From positions 62,001-126,000 of the forward strand of contig CAYFMT010000001.1 of NCBI GenBank assembly GCA_964344305.1: a stretch of DNA of 64,000 bases, written 5' to 3'. The position numbers and the translations under genes were made by a program. A model generated the notes under the pieces. That model did no database searches. It was not told where the DNA came from and saw only the letters and a program-made list of their open reading frames with translations. Origin of the DNA: JABMOV01 sp964344305. GTDB lineage: Bacteria > Fidelibacterota > Marinisomatia > Marinisomatales > JABMOV01. Position 1 is the first letter of the stretch, and each line of letters starts with the position of its first letter. Shown here piece after piece: positions 1 through 9,800 of this stretch.

Positions 1-1647
1 CGGCATTGCCATATACATGTAACCGTTGGTAATCAGCTCGGGCATTTTTCGGTAGAAAAATGTCAAGAGGAGGGTGCGAATGTGGCTTCCATCCACATCG
101 GCATCTGTCATGATGATAATCTTGTGATAGCGGAGTTTCTCTATATCAAAATCCGTTGGACCTTTTGGCGTGTCCTCTTCGTCTGACCCGCCAAACCCGG
201 CACCAAGGGCGGTGATAATTGACTGTATTTCATTGTTATTCAACAATTTATCAATACGGGCTTTTTCGGCATTGATGACCTTACCCCTGAGAGGTAGAAT
301 GGCCTGGAACCGTCTGTCTCTTCCCTGCTTTGCAGAGCCACCGGCAGAATCTCCCTCAACCAGGTACAACTCACAAAGAGCCGGATCTCGGTTGGAACAG
401 TCTGCCAGTTTTCCTGGCAGGGATGTGTTCCCCAAAGCCGTTTTTCTTCGAATCAGTTCCCGGGCTTTCCTTGCAGCGTTTCGGCTTCGTGCTGCCAACA
501 GTGCTTTTTCGATTATGCGTTTGCCCACCGTTGGGTTTTGTTCTAAAAACTCAAGAATGCCTTCATAAACAATGGCGTCCACAATGCCCTTTACATCTCC
601 ATTGCCAAGCTTCGTTTTGGTTTGACCTTCAAACTGTGGCTCTGAAACCTTGACGGAAACAATGGCTGTGAGACCTTCTCTATAATCTTCACCTGTCAGG
701 GTAATATTTTCGGTTTTCTTGGCTTTTATCAGGTTGTTTTTTGCGGCGTAGTTGTTGAGACTTCGGGTCAACGCTGACCTGAAGCCGGACAGGTGGGTTC
801 CACCTTCGATGGTGTTAATGTTATTTACAAACGTGAGGATATTGTCGTTATAACTGGATGAATATCGAAATGCCACATCCACCGGCACATCACCCTCTTC
901 TCTGTTTACGGTAATAACCTTATTATGAAGCGGCTGGTTGTTTTCATCCAGGTACTTCACGAAATCGCTGAGCCCGCCTTTATACCGGAAGGATTCCTCC
1001 CTGATTTCATCCGTTCTGTCATCCTGGATGACGATTTCGAGGTTGCTGTTCAGGTATGCCAGTTCCCTTAATCGATCCGCAATAATATCGTATTCGATTT
1101 TTGTAACGCTGAACATCTCCGGGTCTGGGAGAAAGGTTACTTTTGTACCGGTTTTTTTGGCTTTGCCCACCACGTCTAGTTTTGACTTGGTGACGCCGCG
1201 CTCATACCGTTGTCTGTACACTTTTCCATCGCGTTTTACTTCCGCAACCAGTGATGCTGACAGGGCATTTACTACCGAGACACCTACACCATGTAAACCG
1301 CCGGAAACCTTGTAGCTTCCTTTATCAAATTTTCCACCCGCATGGAGGACCGTCATAACCACCTCCAGGGCAGGTTTTTTCTCCACCTTATGGATATCCA
1401 CCGGGATTCCCCGACCGTTATCTTCCACCGTTATGGAATCGTCCTTGTTCAAGGATACCTGTATTTTTGTGCAGTGTCCTGCCAGTGCTTCATCAACGCT
1501 ATTATCCACTACCTCATAAACGAGATGATGAAGACCGCGTTTTCCAACGTCGCCAATGTACATAGCGGGACGTTTTCGTACCGCTTCAAGCCCTTTGAGT
1601 ACTTGAATTTTTTCAGCGCTATATTGATTTGTGTTCTTTTGTGTCAT
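1..1647 (-). CDS. gyrB: DNA gyrase subunit B (3' end beyond the window)
   Basis: ATP-dependent subunit of the type II topoisomerase that introduces negative supercoils. The visible 549 codons start at the ATG at 1647 (MTQKNTNQYSAEKIQVLKGL), followed by RKRPAMYIGD, the GHKL-ATPase glycine motif GGLHGVGVSVVNA (complement of about 1270-1310) and the TOPRIM part with EGDSAGGSA, LRGKVINAEKAR and MTDADVDGSHIRTLLLTFFYR (about 50-110). The reading frame is still open at base 1, so the C-terminal part lies outside. Its start codon overlaps the stop of the DUF721 gene by ATGA, so it is probably co-transcribed with recF. A GyrB rather than ParE assignment rests on the recF-gyrB context and is confident. 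Confidence 0.97.
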   Translation of the reverse strand, partial: MTQKNTNQYSAEKIQVLKGLEAVRKRPAMYIGDVGKRGLHHLVYEVVDNSVDEALAGHCTKIQVSLNKDDSITVEDNGRGIPVDIHKVEKKPALEVVMTVLHAGGKFDKGSYKVSGGLHGVGVSVVNALSASLVAEVKRDGKVYRQRYERGVTKSKLDVVGKAKKTGTKVTFLPDPEMFSVTKIEYDIIADRLRELAYLNSNLEIVIQDDRTDEIREESFRYKGGLSDFVKYLDENNQPLHNKVITVNREEGDVPVDVAFRYSSSYNDNILTFVNNINTIEGGTHLSGFRSALTRSLNNYAAKNNLIKAKKTENITLTGEDYREGLTAIVSVKVSEPQFEGQTKTKLGNGDVKGIVDAIVYEGILEFLEQNPTVGKRIIEKALLAARSRNAARKARELIRRKTALGNTSLPGKLADCSNRDPALCELYLVEGDSAGGSAKQGRDRRFQAILPLRGKVINAEKARIDKLLNNNEIQSIITALGAGFGGSDEEDTPKGPTDFDIEKLRYHKIIIMTDADVDGSHIRTLLLTFFYRKMPELITNGYMYMAMP

Positions 1648-1919
1648 AAAAATCGAATGTCCTTTATTGTGCCCGATCCTAATCGTTTGTTTAGTTTGAA
1701 TAGAATATCTTTTTTCTGAAACTGCAGCTCCTGCCTCCATGTTGGCGTATCAACCTGTACCATGAGCACGTTATGCTTCACATCGGTTGCCCGTGCTTTT
1801 TCTGCTATTTTTTCGCCCACGATTTCTTCCCATAAAAACAGGGCTGATTGTTGCGAAACGGTCTTGTCTATTCCTGCTTCTTTCAGCATGTCTTTTATGG
1901 CCGTTTTCAATTGCTGCAT
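1644..1919 (-). CDS. DUF721 / DciA-like protein
   Basis: A 91-residue protein of the DUF721 type. This family includes DciA, the ancestral loader or partner of the replicative helicase DnaB in bacteria that lack DnaC/DnaI. Visible family features are an N-terminal helix (MQQLKTAIKDMLKEAGIDKT), the central LFLWEEIVGEKIAEKARATDVKHNVLMVQVDTPTWRQEL-type segment (W-x-x-[IV]-V-G and the conserved 'V..PTW..EL' core) and a short basic tail. It begins 13 bases inside the end of recF and its stop overlaps the gyrB start, so the three genes are translationally linked. The position between recF and gyrB is a common one for DUF721. The helicase-loading role is inferred from family knowledge, not visible in the sequence. 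Confidence 0.85.
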   Translation of the reverse strand: MQQLKTAIKDMLKEAGIDKTVSQQSALFLWEEIVGEKIAEKARATDVKHNVLMVQVDTPTWRQELQFQKKDILFKLNKRLGSGTIKDIRFL

Positions 1920-3004
1920 GGTCGTTCCAGATAAAGATGCATGTTGTTGGGGTTATTTATATCAAACCCATGGGATTCAACATGAACAATGTTTGTGGTG
2001 GTGATGATGGTTTGCACATTTTTTTCAAGCATGGTCATGACATACTCGCTTCGCTTGAAGTCCAGCTTCGCCAGCACATCATCCAACAGGATTATGGGGG
2101 TGTTTTCGTTCGTGTCTTCCATGAACCTGAATTCGGCCAGCTTTATGAGAATGAGAGAGAGTTTGTGTTCTCCCTGGGATCCAAATTGCCTGATATTCTC
2201 ACCATTGAACGTGAAATCGTATGCATCCTTGTGTGGTCCGGATGTTGTTTTTTGAAGGATGATATCTCTTTTTTCCTGGTCTTTAAACCTCTGAACAATA
2301 TCGTCTTTCGTTGCTGGATTTTCCGGTAAATATTGCCCGGCTAACACCACATTTTCATCCTGAAGTTTTTCCACCACCTCTTCAAGGTGTTTACTAAAAA
2401 GTGACCACAATTCTTTTCTCATGTTCCAGAGAATTTCAGCTTTTTCTGCCAGGGGTTCATTCCACGGATCTATGACGCTGGCTGGCTGACGATTTTCCCG
2501 TACCTGAGAAAGAGCCGCATTTCGCTGCTTCAATATTTTGTTGTACTCGGATAATTCCAACAGGTATTCGTGAGAAGAAACAGAAAAAAGTTTATCAAAA
2601 AACCTGCGCCGCTCTGATGGCACCCCGGTGGTTATCACTTGTTCCTCTGGAGACAACAACACCACAGGATTTTTACCAACAAGCTCTTTGAAGCTTTTCA
2701 GGGATTCTTTGTTTACCGTGATTTTTCTTCGTCCATCAGTCAGCTGGCTCATGGATACCGTTGAGGGAATTTCCATAGAACTGAATTGACCTTGAATCCT
2801 GAAATGATCCTTGTCTTTTTTGATCATCTGCTGTCGTTTAGATGTTCGAAAGCTCCTCCCAAGAGACAGGGTATAAATGGCCTCAAGAATGGATGTTTTA
2901 CCTGACCCATTTTCACCCCAGATCACATTAAGGCCCGGGGAGAACTCCACACGAATATTCTCGTGATTGCGAAAAGAATTCAATTCAATTCCTTGAATGG
3001 ACAT
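1907..3004 (-). CDS. recF: DNA replication and repair protein RecF
   Basis: SMC-like ATPase that helps load RecA onto gapped DNA. It has 365 residues, the usual family length. The Walker A motif GENGSGKTS lies at residues 30-38, an ABC-type signature region QGEHKLSLILIKLAEF at about 280-295, and the Walker B/D-loop IILLDDVLAKLD at about 304-315. The N-terminal start MSIQGIELNSFRNHENI has the typical 'L..FRN' of RecF. It lies 42 bases downstream of dnaN and overlaps the DUF721 gene, giving the order dnaN-recF-dciA-gyrB. Confidence 0.97.
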   Translation of the reverse strand: MSIQGIELNSFRNHENIRVEFSPGLNVIWGENGSGKTSILEAIYTLSLGRSFRTSKRQQMIKKDKDHFRIQGQFSSMEIPSTVSMSQLTDGRRKITVNKESLKSFKELVGKNPVVLLSPEEQVITTGVPSERRRFFDKLFSVSSHEYLLELSEYNKILKQRNAALSQVRENRQPASVIDPWNEPLAEKAEILWNMRKELWSLFSKHLEEVVEKLQDENVVLAGQYLPENPATKDDIVQRFKDQEKRDIILQKTTSGPHKDAYDFTFNGENIRQFGSQGEHKLSLILIKLAEFRFMEDTNENTPIILLDDVLAKLDFKRSEYVMTMLEKNVQTIITTTNIVHVESHGFDINNPNNMHLYLERPCSN

Positions 3005-3046
3005 CCTGCAGGAAGAAATGGGATTAATTAAAGTAATCCAGGCCCG

Positions 3047-4162
3047 TTAGTCGTTTAACCTGATGGGCATCAACAACATGGTAATGTCCCGGTTTTCCGG
3101 CTGGTTTTCCGGGTAGAACAATGCTGCACTTATGGGTGTTTTGAGCTTTACAACCACACCGTCGTTTTGAATATGTGAAATAATATCTTTCAAATACGTT
3201 GCGTTATATCCAATGGTGATGGATTCTCCGTTAAAGTCACAGGACAACCCTTCTTTTGCTTTGGATGCTTTCTCGGGATCCTCGGTAGATATGGAAGAGC
3301 CGTCTGAGTCAAGGTAGAGGGCAATCTGGTTTGTAGATTTATTTGAAAAAATGGACACACGTCTGACGGCTCCAAGAAATTCATCCCTGCCCACTGTGAG
3401 CGTTTTATCGTTATCTGTAGGCAACACACCTTCGTAGTTGGGAAACATTTCATCAATAATCCTGGTATAGAAACGATCTTGTCCTATGGATGCGGTTAAG
3501 TGATTTTCGCCTATCCAGACATGGACATTCTTGCCTGATGGGGCAGCGGATAAAAACAGGTTTATGAATTTTCTCGGCACAATCAATTCACCTTCAAATC
3601 CATCTGATTCGAAATCATTAACGATGTATCTCACGAGCCTGTGTCCATCGGTGGCAACCGCCGTCAGCGCTTCCGGTAAAAACTTCAGGTACACACCTGT
3701 TAATGCCGGTTTTAAATCATCGTGACTTACAGCAAAGCTTGTATTTTCAAAGACATCTCTTAATGTGGCTGAATCAATATCCAGCGTTTTAGAACTGTCC
3801 ACCTCTGGCACGGCTGGAAATTCTTCTGCCGATTTTCCCATGAGATCATAAACCCCGGTTTCTGTAATCAACTCAACCTTGTTCTGATCGTTAACAGCAA
3901 TGGTAATTCTGCTATCCGGTAATTCGTTGGTGATTTCGAGCAGGGTATGGAGCGGAATGGCCGCGGACCCCGTCTCTTCAATACTTGCAGGGAGGTGAAC
4001 CACTATGGTTATTTCCAGATCTGTTGCCCGTAAAACGGTTTCATCTTCGTTCACCTGGAACAAAGCACAACCAAGAATAGGTAATGTGGATCGGGTAGGG
4101 GTGGCTTTTGAAAGTTTTTGCAGCGCCAGCCGCAGTTCATTTTTGGATGTGGACAGTTTCAT
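3047..4162 (-). CDS. dnaN: DNA polymerase III beta subunit (sliding clamp)
   Basis: Ring-shaped processivity clamp that tethers DNA polymerase III and other replication/repair proteins to DNA. The 371-residue length matches the family. The start MKLSTSKNELRLALQKLSKATPTRSTLPIL, the central ALTGVYLKF and ATDGHRLVRY segments, and the end MLLMPIRLND (the usual P-M-R-L clamp C-terminus) identify it. It is the first gene of a minus-strand run into recF, DUF721 and gyrB. The 581-base gap upstream (4163-4743) should contain its promoter and carries DnaA-box-like words, so DnaA control is possible. It is not next to dnaA, which lies about 11 kb away. Confidence 0.97.
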   Translation of the reverse strand: MKLSTSKNELRLALQKLSKATPTRSTLPILGCALFQVNEDETVLRATDLEITIVVHLPASIEETGSAAIPLHTLLEITNELPDSRITIAVNDQNKVELITETGVYDLMGKSAEEFPAVPEVDSSKTLDIDSATLRDVFENTSFAVSHDDLKPALTGVYLKFLPEALTAVATDGHRLVRYIVNDFESDGFEGELIVPRKFINLFLSAAPSGKNVHVWIGENHLTASIGQDRFYTRIIDEMFPNYEGVLPTDNDKTLTVGRDEFLGAVRRVSIFSNKSTNQIALYLDSDGSSISTEDPEKASKAKEGLSCDFNGESITIGYNATYLKDIISHIQNDGVVVKLKTPISAALFYPENQPENRDITMLLMPIRLND

Positions 4163-4743
4163 AAAACCCTTTGTTTGACCTGAATATTTCTTTGATAAAA
4201 AATGCCAACGATGTTACCTCTTTTGGGGTGTTTTCACAAGTGGTTTTATGAGGATAAATGCCGCACCAGCGCTGTTTCTCGCCCCACCCTCACCTTTTGC
4301 TATTTTTTTAATAAAATCACCGTTATTCAGCTTTTAAGGGGCTTCGCTATCAAGGTTACACTTGGGATGTGATCTGAGAAACGAAAATTAATCAACTTGA
4401 ATAGTATTTTATTAGTACATATAGATAAATAAATAAATAGAATATTAATAAGGGATGTGGAAAAACCTTCATACATATATACTTAAGTTTTCGTAGGCAT
4501 TTAATTTCAATGGATAGAAGCAATTCTTAAAGGATTACTTCATGTGAAAAACATACCGGTTACGGTGAAAAGTATTTGGTTAATGCACATAGGTCTAATG
4601 ACTTTCATGTGAAAAACTCATAAAAAACACTGCTGTGGAAATGGTTATCAACACAGACTGAACAACCCTGTTAAGAGTCGTAGGAAAGTTTTAAAGAATC
4701 AAATGGTTGCGATAAATAAAGGAGCTATAATAAGTGTGGAAAA
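4163..4743. other. AT-rich gap upstream of dnaN with DnaA-box-like words
   Basis: No gene is visible in this 581-base gap. It holds three TGTGGAA(A/T) words (4456-4464, 4634-4642, 4735-4743) and one TTATCAACA (4645-4653), each one base from the DnaA consensus TGTGGATAA/TTATCCACA. There is an AT-rich run with repeated ATAA units around 4407-4450, which could be an unwinding element. Two near-identical CATGTGAAAAAC words occur at about 4541 and 4608. It may hold the dnaN promoter, part of a bipartite origin, or both. That reading is an inference; the perfect box is in the rpmH-dnaA gap. Confidence 0.45.
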
Positions 4744-6027
4744 CTAGTGCATAACCTTCACAAAGAAACGAGACCGTATTTTACTTAGCCACTCTTCATA
4801 TTTCAGCATTTTCTTGTGGTTTTGAGCCATCGTCTCAATTTCCGAATAATGGGTTTCCAGAGTTGGACGACCACCGGGCTTCAAGGATTCCATCCACAGT
4901 AAATGATAACCAAATGACGTTTTTACAGGTGGACTGCATGTATTTAGCTCCAGGCGTGGAATAACCTGTGAAAATTCCGGAATAGGATACTCATTTGGGT
5001 TAATCCACCCAAGATCACCACCAATATTTTTGGTTTGATCGTCCTGGGAATGCCTTGAAACAAGAGATTTAAAATCATTGAGAGATGTGGCTGAATCCAA
5101 AAGAGTTGAGGCAAATGAATAGGTTGAGGATTCATCTTCCTCTGTCAGTTCAGGAGAAATCAAAATGTGACGAACCCTGATCTTATCCCCCTGTTTTTCC
5201 ATAGGTTGTATAATATGATATCCAAAAATGGTTTCCACCGGGTCACTGATATTGCCAATAGGCAGGGTAAAAGCCATTTCTTCAAACTCCTGGACCAGCG
5301 AGCCCCTTCTGACAAAACCGAGATCCCCTCCACGGGTTCTGGTGCCGGGATCCTGTGAATATTCCCTGGCAAGATCCCCAAAATCAGCGCCCTCAAGTAT
5401 CTGACCTTTTAATTTATTAAGGAAGGTAATGGTGGAAGTCCTGCTGGATTCACTTGGTTTGATAGGAATCAAAATGTGCCTCATTTTGACCATGGTTGGC
5501 ACAAAGGGAAGGCTGTCTTTATAGGTTCCATAAAAAACATGAACATCTTCGCGAGTGGTTGAGACGTCGCCAATAATGGTTTGTTGATATTTTTCAGAGA
5601 TGAGGGCGTCTCGTGCGTCGAACCAGCTTTCCCGTCTGTATTCTTTCAGGGATTGGCCCAGCAATTCTTCCAGTCGTTTTTCAGATCCCGCCCGTGACAT
5701 CATATTCTGTATCTGTTGTTCAAGGGCTGCATCAACCTCTTTGTCCTTCACTTCAATGGAATCCAGCTCTGCCATCTCAAGAATGATCTTTTGGTCAACG
5801 AGGGATTGGAGTATTTCCGACTCAAGCCGCTTAAACAGTTCCGGATTATCCTGAGGGTAAATGTTTTGATTCATGGCTGTCATGTTAACCATCTGAGCCA
5901 GGTCACTTTTTAAGATGACATTGTCACCAACAATGGCAGCGACGCCATCAACATAGGCCGGTGAATCCTGAGCAGCAGTCAGGGAAAAAATGAACAGGGA
6001 AAGAGTAAGACGAAAACGGTTTGTCAT
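4744..6027 (-). CDS. SurA-like periplasmic peptidyl-prolyl isomerase/chaperone
   Basis: Periplasmic chaperone predicted to assist folding of outer-membrane proteins. The 427-residue protein has a signal peptide (MTNRFRLTLSLFIFSLTAAQ), a SurA N-terminal helical part (YVDGVAAIVGDNVILKSDL at about 25-43, with DEKIILEMAE-like helices to about 160), and two parvulin domains. Parvulin 1 lies at about 180-275 (VKMRHILIPI, GGDLGFVRRG, FGYHIIQ) and parvulin 2 at about 283-382 (IRVRHILISP, GGDLGWINP, FGYHLLW). This is the canonical SurA architecture. Its ATG overlaps the stop of the upstream PpiC lipoprotein by four bases, so the two are a coupled pair at the end of the mnmE-mnmG-mfd run. The large number of outer-membrane barrels in this window fits the role. 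The gene symbol surA is likely but orthology was not tested. Confidence 0.9.
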   Translation of the reverse strand: MTNRFRLTLSLFIFSLTAAQDSPAYVDGVAAIVGDNVILKSDLAQMVNMTAMNQNIYPQDNPELFKRLESEILQSLVDQKIILEMAELDSIEVKDKEVDAALEQQIQNMMSRAGSEKRLEELLGQSLKEYRRESWFDARDALISEKYQQTIIGDVSTTREDVHVFYGTYKDSLPFVPTMVKMRHILIPIKPSESSRTSTITFLNKLKGQILEGADFGDLAREYSQDPGTRTRGGDLGFVRRGSLVQEFEEMAFTLPIGNISDPVETIFGYHIIQPMEKQGDKIRVRHILISPELTEEDESSTYSFASTLLDSATSLNDFKSLVSRHSQDDQTKNIGGDLGWINPNEYPIPEFSQVIPRLELNTCSPPVKTSFGYHLLWMESLKPGGRPTLETHYSEIETMAQNHKKMLKYEEWLSKIRSRFFVKVMH

Positions 6028-6812
6028 GGTTTAGTATTCTCCAGAAATGTATGAATGTCGTTGTGAATATATAGGCTGTCCAGAACAGACTTTGACGAAA
6101 TAATGATCTGTTTCTGGATGAGTCTCTGATAAATTTCATCATAGGCTTCATCCAGGCTGATTCTGGAGCCTGCCGGGAATCGGTCCAAAACTTCTATCAC
6201 ATGGTACCGACCCTGTATTTCTTTTGGTCCAAGTACAGACGAGGAACTCTCGAAAATGAGGTTGTCAAGCTCCGGCAACAAAAACCCACGTTTAATAATA
6301 TCGGCTCCGACATTGTAGTCTATAAACATGGATTTCAGTTCACCCCCGGAAGTTTTTCTTTCCAGCGCTCGTACAATTTGACGAGCTTCATTTTTTGTGG
6401 TTGTGGTGAAATGATAAATACGCGCCTCATCTACGAGTCGAATAAAGGAGGATTTGTTTTCCTCATAATATTTCTTAATCTGGCCATTTGAAAGGGGTTT
6501 TAGATTCTTTACCACCGACTCCAGGAACATATCCCCAAGGAGTTTTCTACGGAAAGCATCCACAGAGGACACCAGGGTTTTATCCTTGTGAAAATCATTG
6601 TTGATAGCCGATTGATATAACAACTCATCCTGGATCCATTGAGAAACTATCTGAGCATCGGAAATTTCCGGGTCCGCACCCTGTTTCAGATCCTGGTAAG
6701 CTTCCAGAGTCAACACGGCACGGTTTACCCTGGCCACAACAGTTGGCTCTGACTGTTCACGACTTGAGCATGAAACCAGAAGGATGACACAAAGAAGATG
6801 GATATTTTTCAT
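6024..6812 (-). CDS. PpiC-type peptidyl-prolyl isomerase-like lipoprotein
   Basis: A 262-residue predicted lipoprotein: MKNIHLLCVILLVSCSSREQ has a lipobox (LLVSC) with Cys at about residue 15. The body resembles SurA/PrsA chaperones: an N-terminal 'VVARVNRAVLTLEAY' strand-helix, a helical region with SQWIQDELLYQSAI, then a poorly conserved parvulin-like part at about 120-215 (ARIYHFTTTTKNEARQIV, RGFLLPELDNLIFESSSSVLGPKEIQGRYHVIEVLD). The GGDLG-type core is degenerate, so isomerase activity is doubtful and a chaperone-only role is more likely. It lies 8 bases after mfd and overlaps the SurA-like gene by ATGA, so the two were probably built to act together on envelope proteins. Confidence 0.8.
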   Translation of the reverse strand: MKNIHLLCVILLVSCSSREQSEPTVVARVNRAVLTLEAYQDLKQGADPEISDAQIVSQWIQDELLYQSAINNDFHKDKTLVSSVDAFRRKLLGDMFLESVVKNLKPLSNGQIKKYYEENKSSFIRLVDEARIYHFTTTTKNEARQIVRALERKTSGGELKSMFIDYNVGADIIKRGFLLPELDNLIFESSSSVLGPKEIQGRYHVIEVLDRFPAGSRISLDEAYDEIYQRLIQKQIIISSKSVLDSLYIHNDIHTFLENTKP

Positions 6813-6820
6813 GGAGCAAA

Positions 6821-9800
6821 TTACATATGTCCAGGCGATAACACCTGAGTCAAAGTGGTCGCTACGTCAACCGAAACCTGAAAGTTCCCCGTTTCGACAA
6901 TGAGAAGAACCGATGAATCTTTTTTTGCCGGCTGAAAGCGAAACGGGTGAGTACTGAAAACAGGTAGAATGGAAAGAGCATTCATTAGTTCTTCGAAGGA
7001 ATTATAAGGCGCACAACCTGAAATAGACAATTTAAGAGTTTTGTTCAGGTGTATATCCGTTACGCTCGACCCAGTATATCTGACGCGGAGGTTTGATACT
7101 GCCAGAAGGGCACGGGCTGCTGATGGGGCGGGTCCAAACCGATCCACAAGCTCATCTTCGATATCGGATACTTCTTCGACGGTGGACGCACCTGACAGCC
7201 GCTTATAGAAAAACAACCGATCATGGATATGTTCTACATAGTCCACATCAAGCAATGTTGTCTCCCTAGTGATAACCTTTACCGGAGAGAACATTGGCGA
7301 ATCGGAACGAAACACATCGTCTACAGCTTCCTTTAGTATCTGGCAATACATTTCAAACCCAACAGCTGCAATATTTCCGCTTTGTTTATAACCAAAAAGA
7401 TTTCCTGCTCCTCGAATCTCAAGGTCCTTCATGGCGATATCAAACCCAGACCCCAGGGATGTGTATTGTTCAATGGCTTTAAGCCGAAGATAGGCATCTT
7501 CACTTAGGGTAAAATCCTGAGGTATAACCAGGTAGCAATAGGCTTGACGATAACTTCGCCCTACGCGACCACGAATCTGATATAATTGTGCGAGACCAAA
7601 ACGATGGGCCTGATTAATGATAATGGTGTTGGCGTTGGGTACATCCAACCCGGATTCAATGATGGTTGTGCACAGGAGGATATCGATTTTTCCATCAAAA
7701 AAGGACAGAACAGTTTCTTCAAGGGGCTTGCTATTCATTTGACCATGAGCAATCGCCACAGAAGTCTCAGGAAAACGACGGATAATTTCTTGATAATAAA
7801 ACGGCATGGATTTAATGTCGTTATGAAGAAAATAGACCTGTCCACCACGACCAAGCTCGGAGGCCATAACACGTTCAAGAAAGTCCCAATTATGAAATTT
7901 AATAAAGGTATGAATAGGTTTTCGGGCCTTTGGGGGCGTCATAATCTTACTGATATCTCGGACACCTACCAGGGACTGCTGTAGTGTGCGAGGAATGGGG
8001 GTGGCTGTCAGCGTTAATACGTCCACCTTTTCCTTTAGCTGTTTCAAGGTTTCTTTATGTTTGACACCAAACCGATGCTCTTCATCCACAATGAGTAGCC
8101 CAAGGCCAGGAAAGTGTACATCCGACGACAGTAGCCGATGAGTACCAATGACTACATCAACCCCCCCTGTCATCATTTTTTCAAGGATGTTCAGCTGATC
8201 AGATTTTTTTCGAAATCGAGATAGCAGATCCACACGCACGCCAACAGGTTCTAACCTTCTGGAGAAAGAGATAAAATGTTGATCTGCAAGAATGGTGGTG
8301 GGTGTCAGAAGAAGAACTTTCTTGCCGCTGGTCACAGATTTTACAGTTGCACGTATGGCCACCTCTGTTTTTCCGAAACCAACATCACCACAAACAAGAC
8401 GATCGAGCGGCTTGTCTTTTTCCATGTCGCGGACAATATCGTTTATGGCATTCAGCTGATCCGGTGTTTCTTCATAAGGAAACGAAGCAACCACTGCATC
8501 ATAGATATCGTCGTTTTTATCGTACGTAAAGCCTCTTGGACGGCTACGACTTGCGTATAGATTTACAAGATCTTGAATAACGACATCGGTTGATTTTTTT
8601 ACCCGGGCCACCTGGTGTGCCCAACGCTTGCTACCCAGAGATGAAAGGACCGGTTCTTTTTTCCCGCTGGAAATAAGCTTGTGGACACGGTCAAACCTGT
8701 GAACCGGAACATAGACAACACCACCATCTGCATACTCAATTTTAATGCACTCCTGCAGTGCATTGTTTTGTTCTATCTTTTCCAGACCACGATAACGGCC
8801 TATCCCAAAATCTTGATGGACCAGGTAGTCTCCCCAGGAAATATCATGTATGGACGAAACCGTTTCCTGTGGAGAGTAACTATAATCATCAAGCGACCAA
8901 CGGTATTTTGTGCTGGATATTTGATTTAGAAGCTGAGAACCTGAGAGACAACAGAATCCAAGCGACTCTCCATAAAACCCGGTGTCCAACTGTCCTAAAA
9001 CAAAAGTAACGTCTCCGGAGTATTTTTTTTCGAACAGAATTTTTTGATTTTCATCCTGCACAAAAACAAAGCGACTTTCTGTGGGTAATCCAAGCACACT
9101 GGAACTAAATTCATCACACAACATAATGTTATTATTACAATTATGACTTTTTTCAGGTGTGTTGATATCTTGTGTAGAAAGTGTAAGTCCTGCATCACTG
9201 TCTTTGGTAACCGTCAGGGCAAGATGGTTACCAAGAAGAGAGGACAGGGGAATTTTGTCCTCGCTTTCTGGATCTGCTGGAGGGGGAAGAATATCCACGC
9301 GCTCCAGGGGTTGGACACGGCGTTGTGAGACCGGAGAAAATAACCGCACCGATTCAACAGTATCGCCAAAAAACTCTATACGAACAGGGTAAACCGAAGA
9401 AAGGGGAAATACATCTAAAATCCCCCCACGCGAAGAAAAGGTTTTTGGAAACCCAACGCGATCCTGAGGTTCATACCCCCAGCTTACAAGACTGTCAACA
9501 ATCCGATTCTTTTTTACTGTAGAACCGGGAACAATTGTAAACCCTGTTTTTTTCTTATTATCAGGAATAGAAACAAGCTGTTCTACCCCACGAAAAGATG
9601 TAATGAGAAGCTGATCTTCCCCTTCTTTGAGAACATTGAAGGATTCAGATTGAAACCGCTCTTTTTCCAGATCAAAGCCTGCCACATCTTCAGGGTGCTG
9701 ATGGTTTTCTGGGAACCAAGTAACACTATAGCCCAAAAGATTGTAACAGGACCTGTATAGAGATTCTGAGAGGTTGTTCGATTCACAAAGCACAACTAAC

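Noticed and set aside
938..1315. Plus-strand open frame opposite gyrB
   Set aside because: It lies wholly inside gyrB on the other strand; the gyrB motifs in the minus frame leave no doubt.
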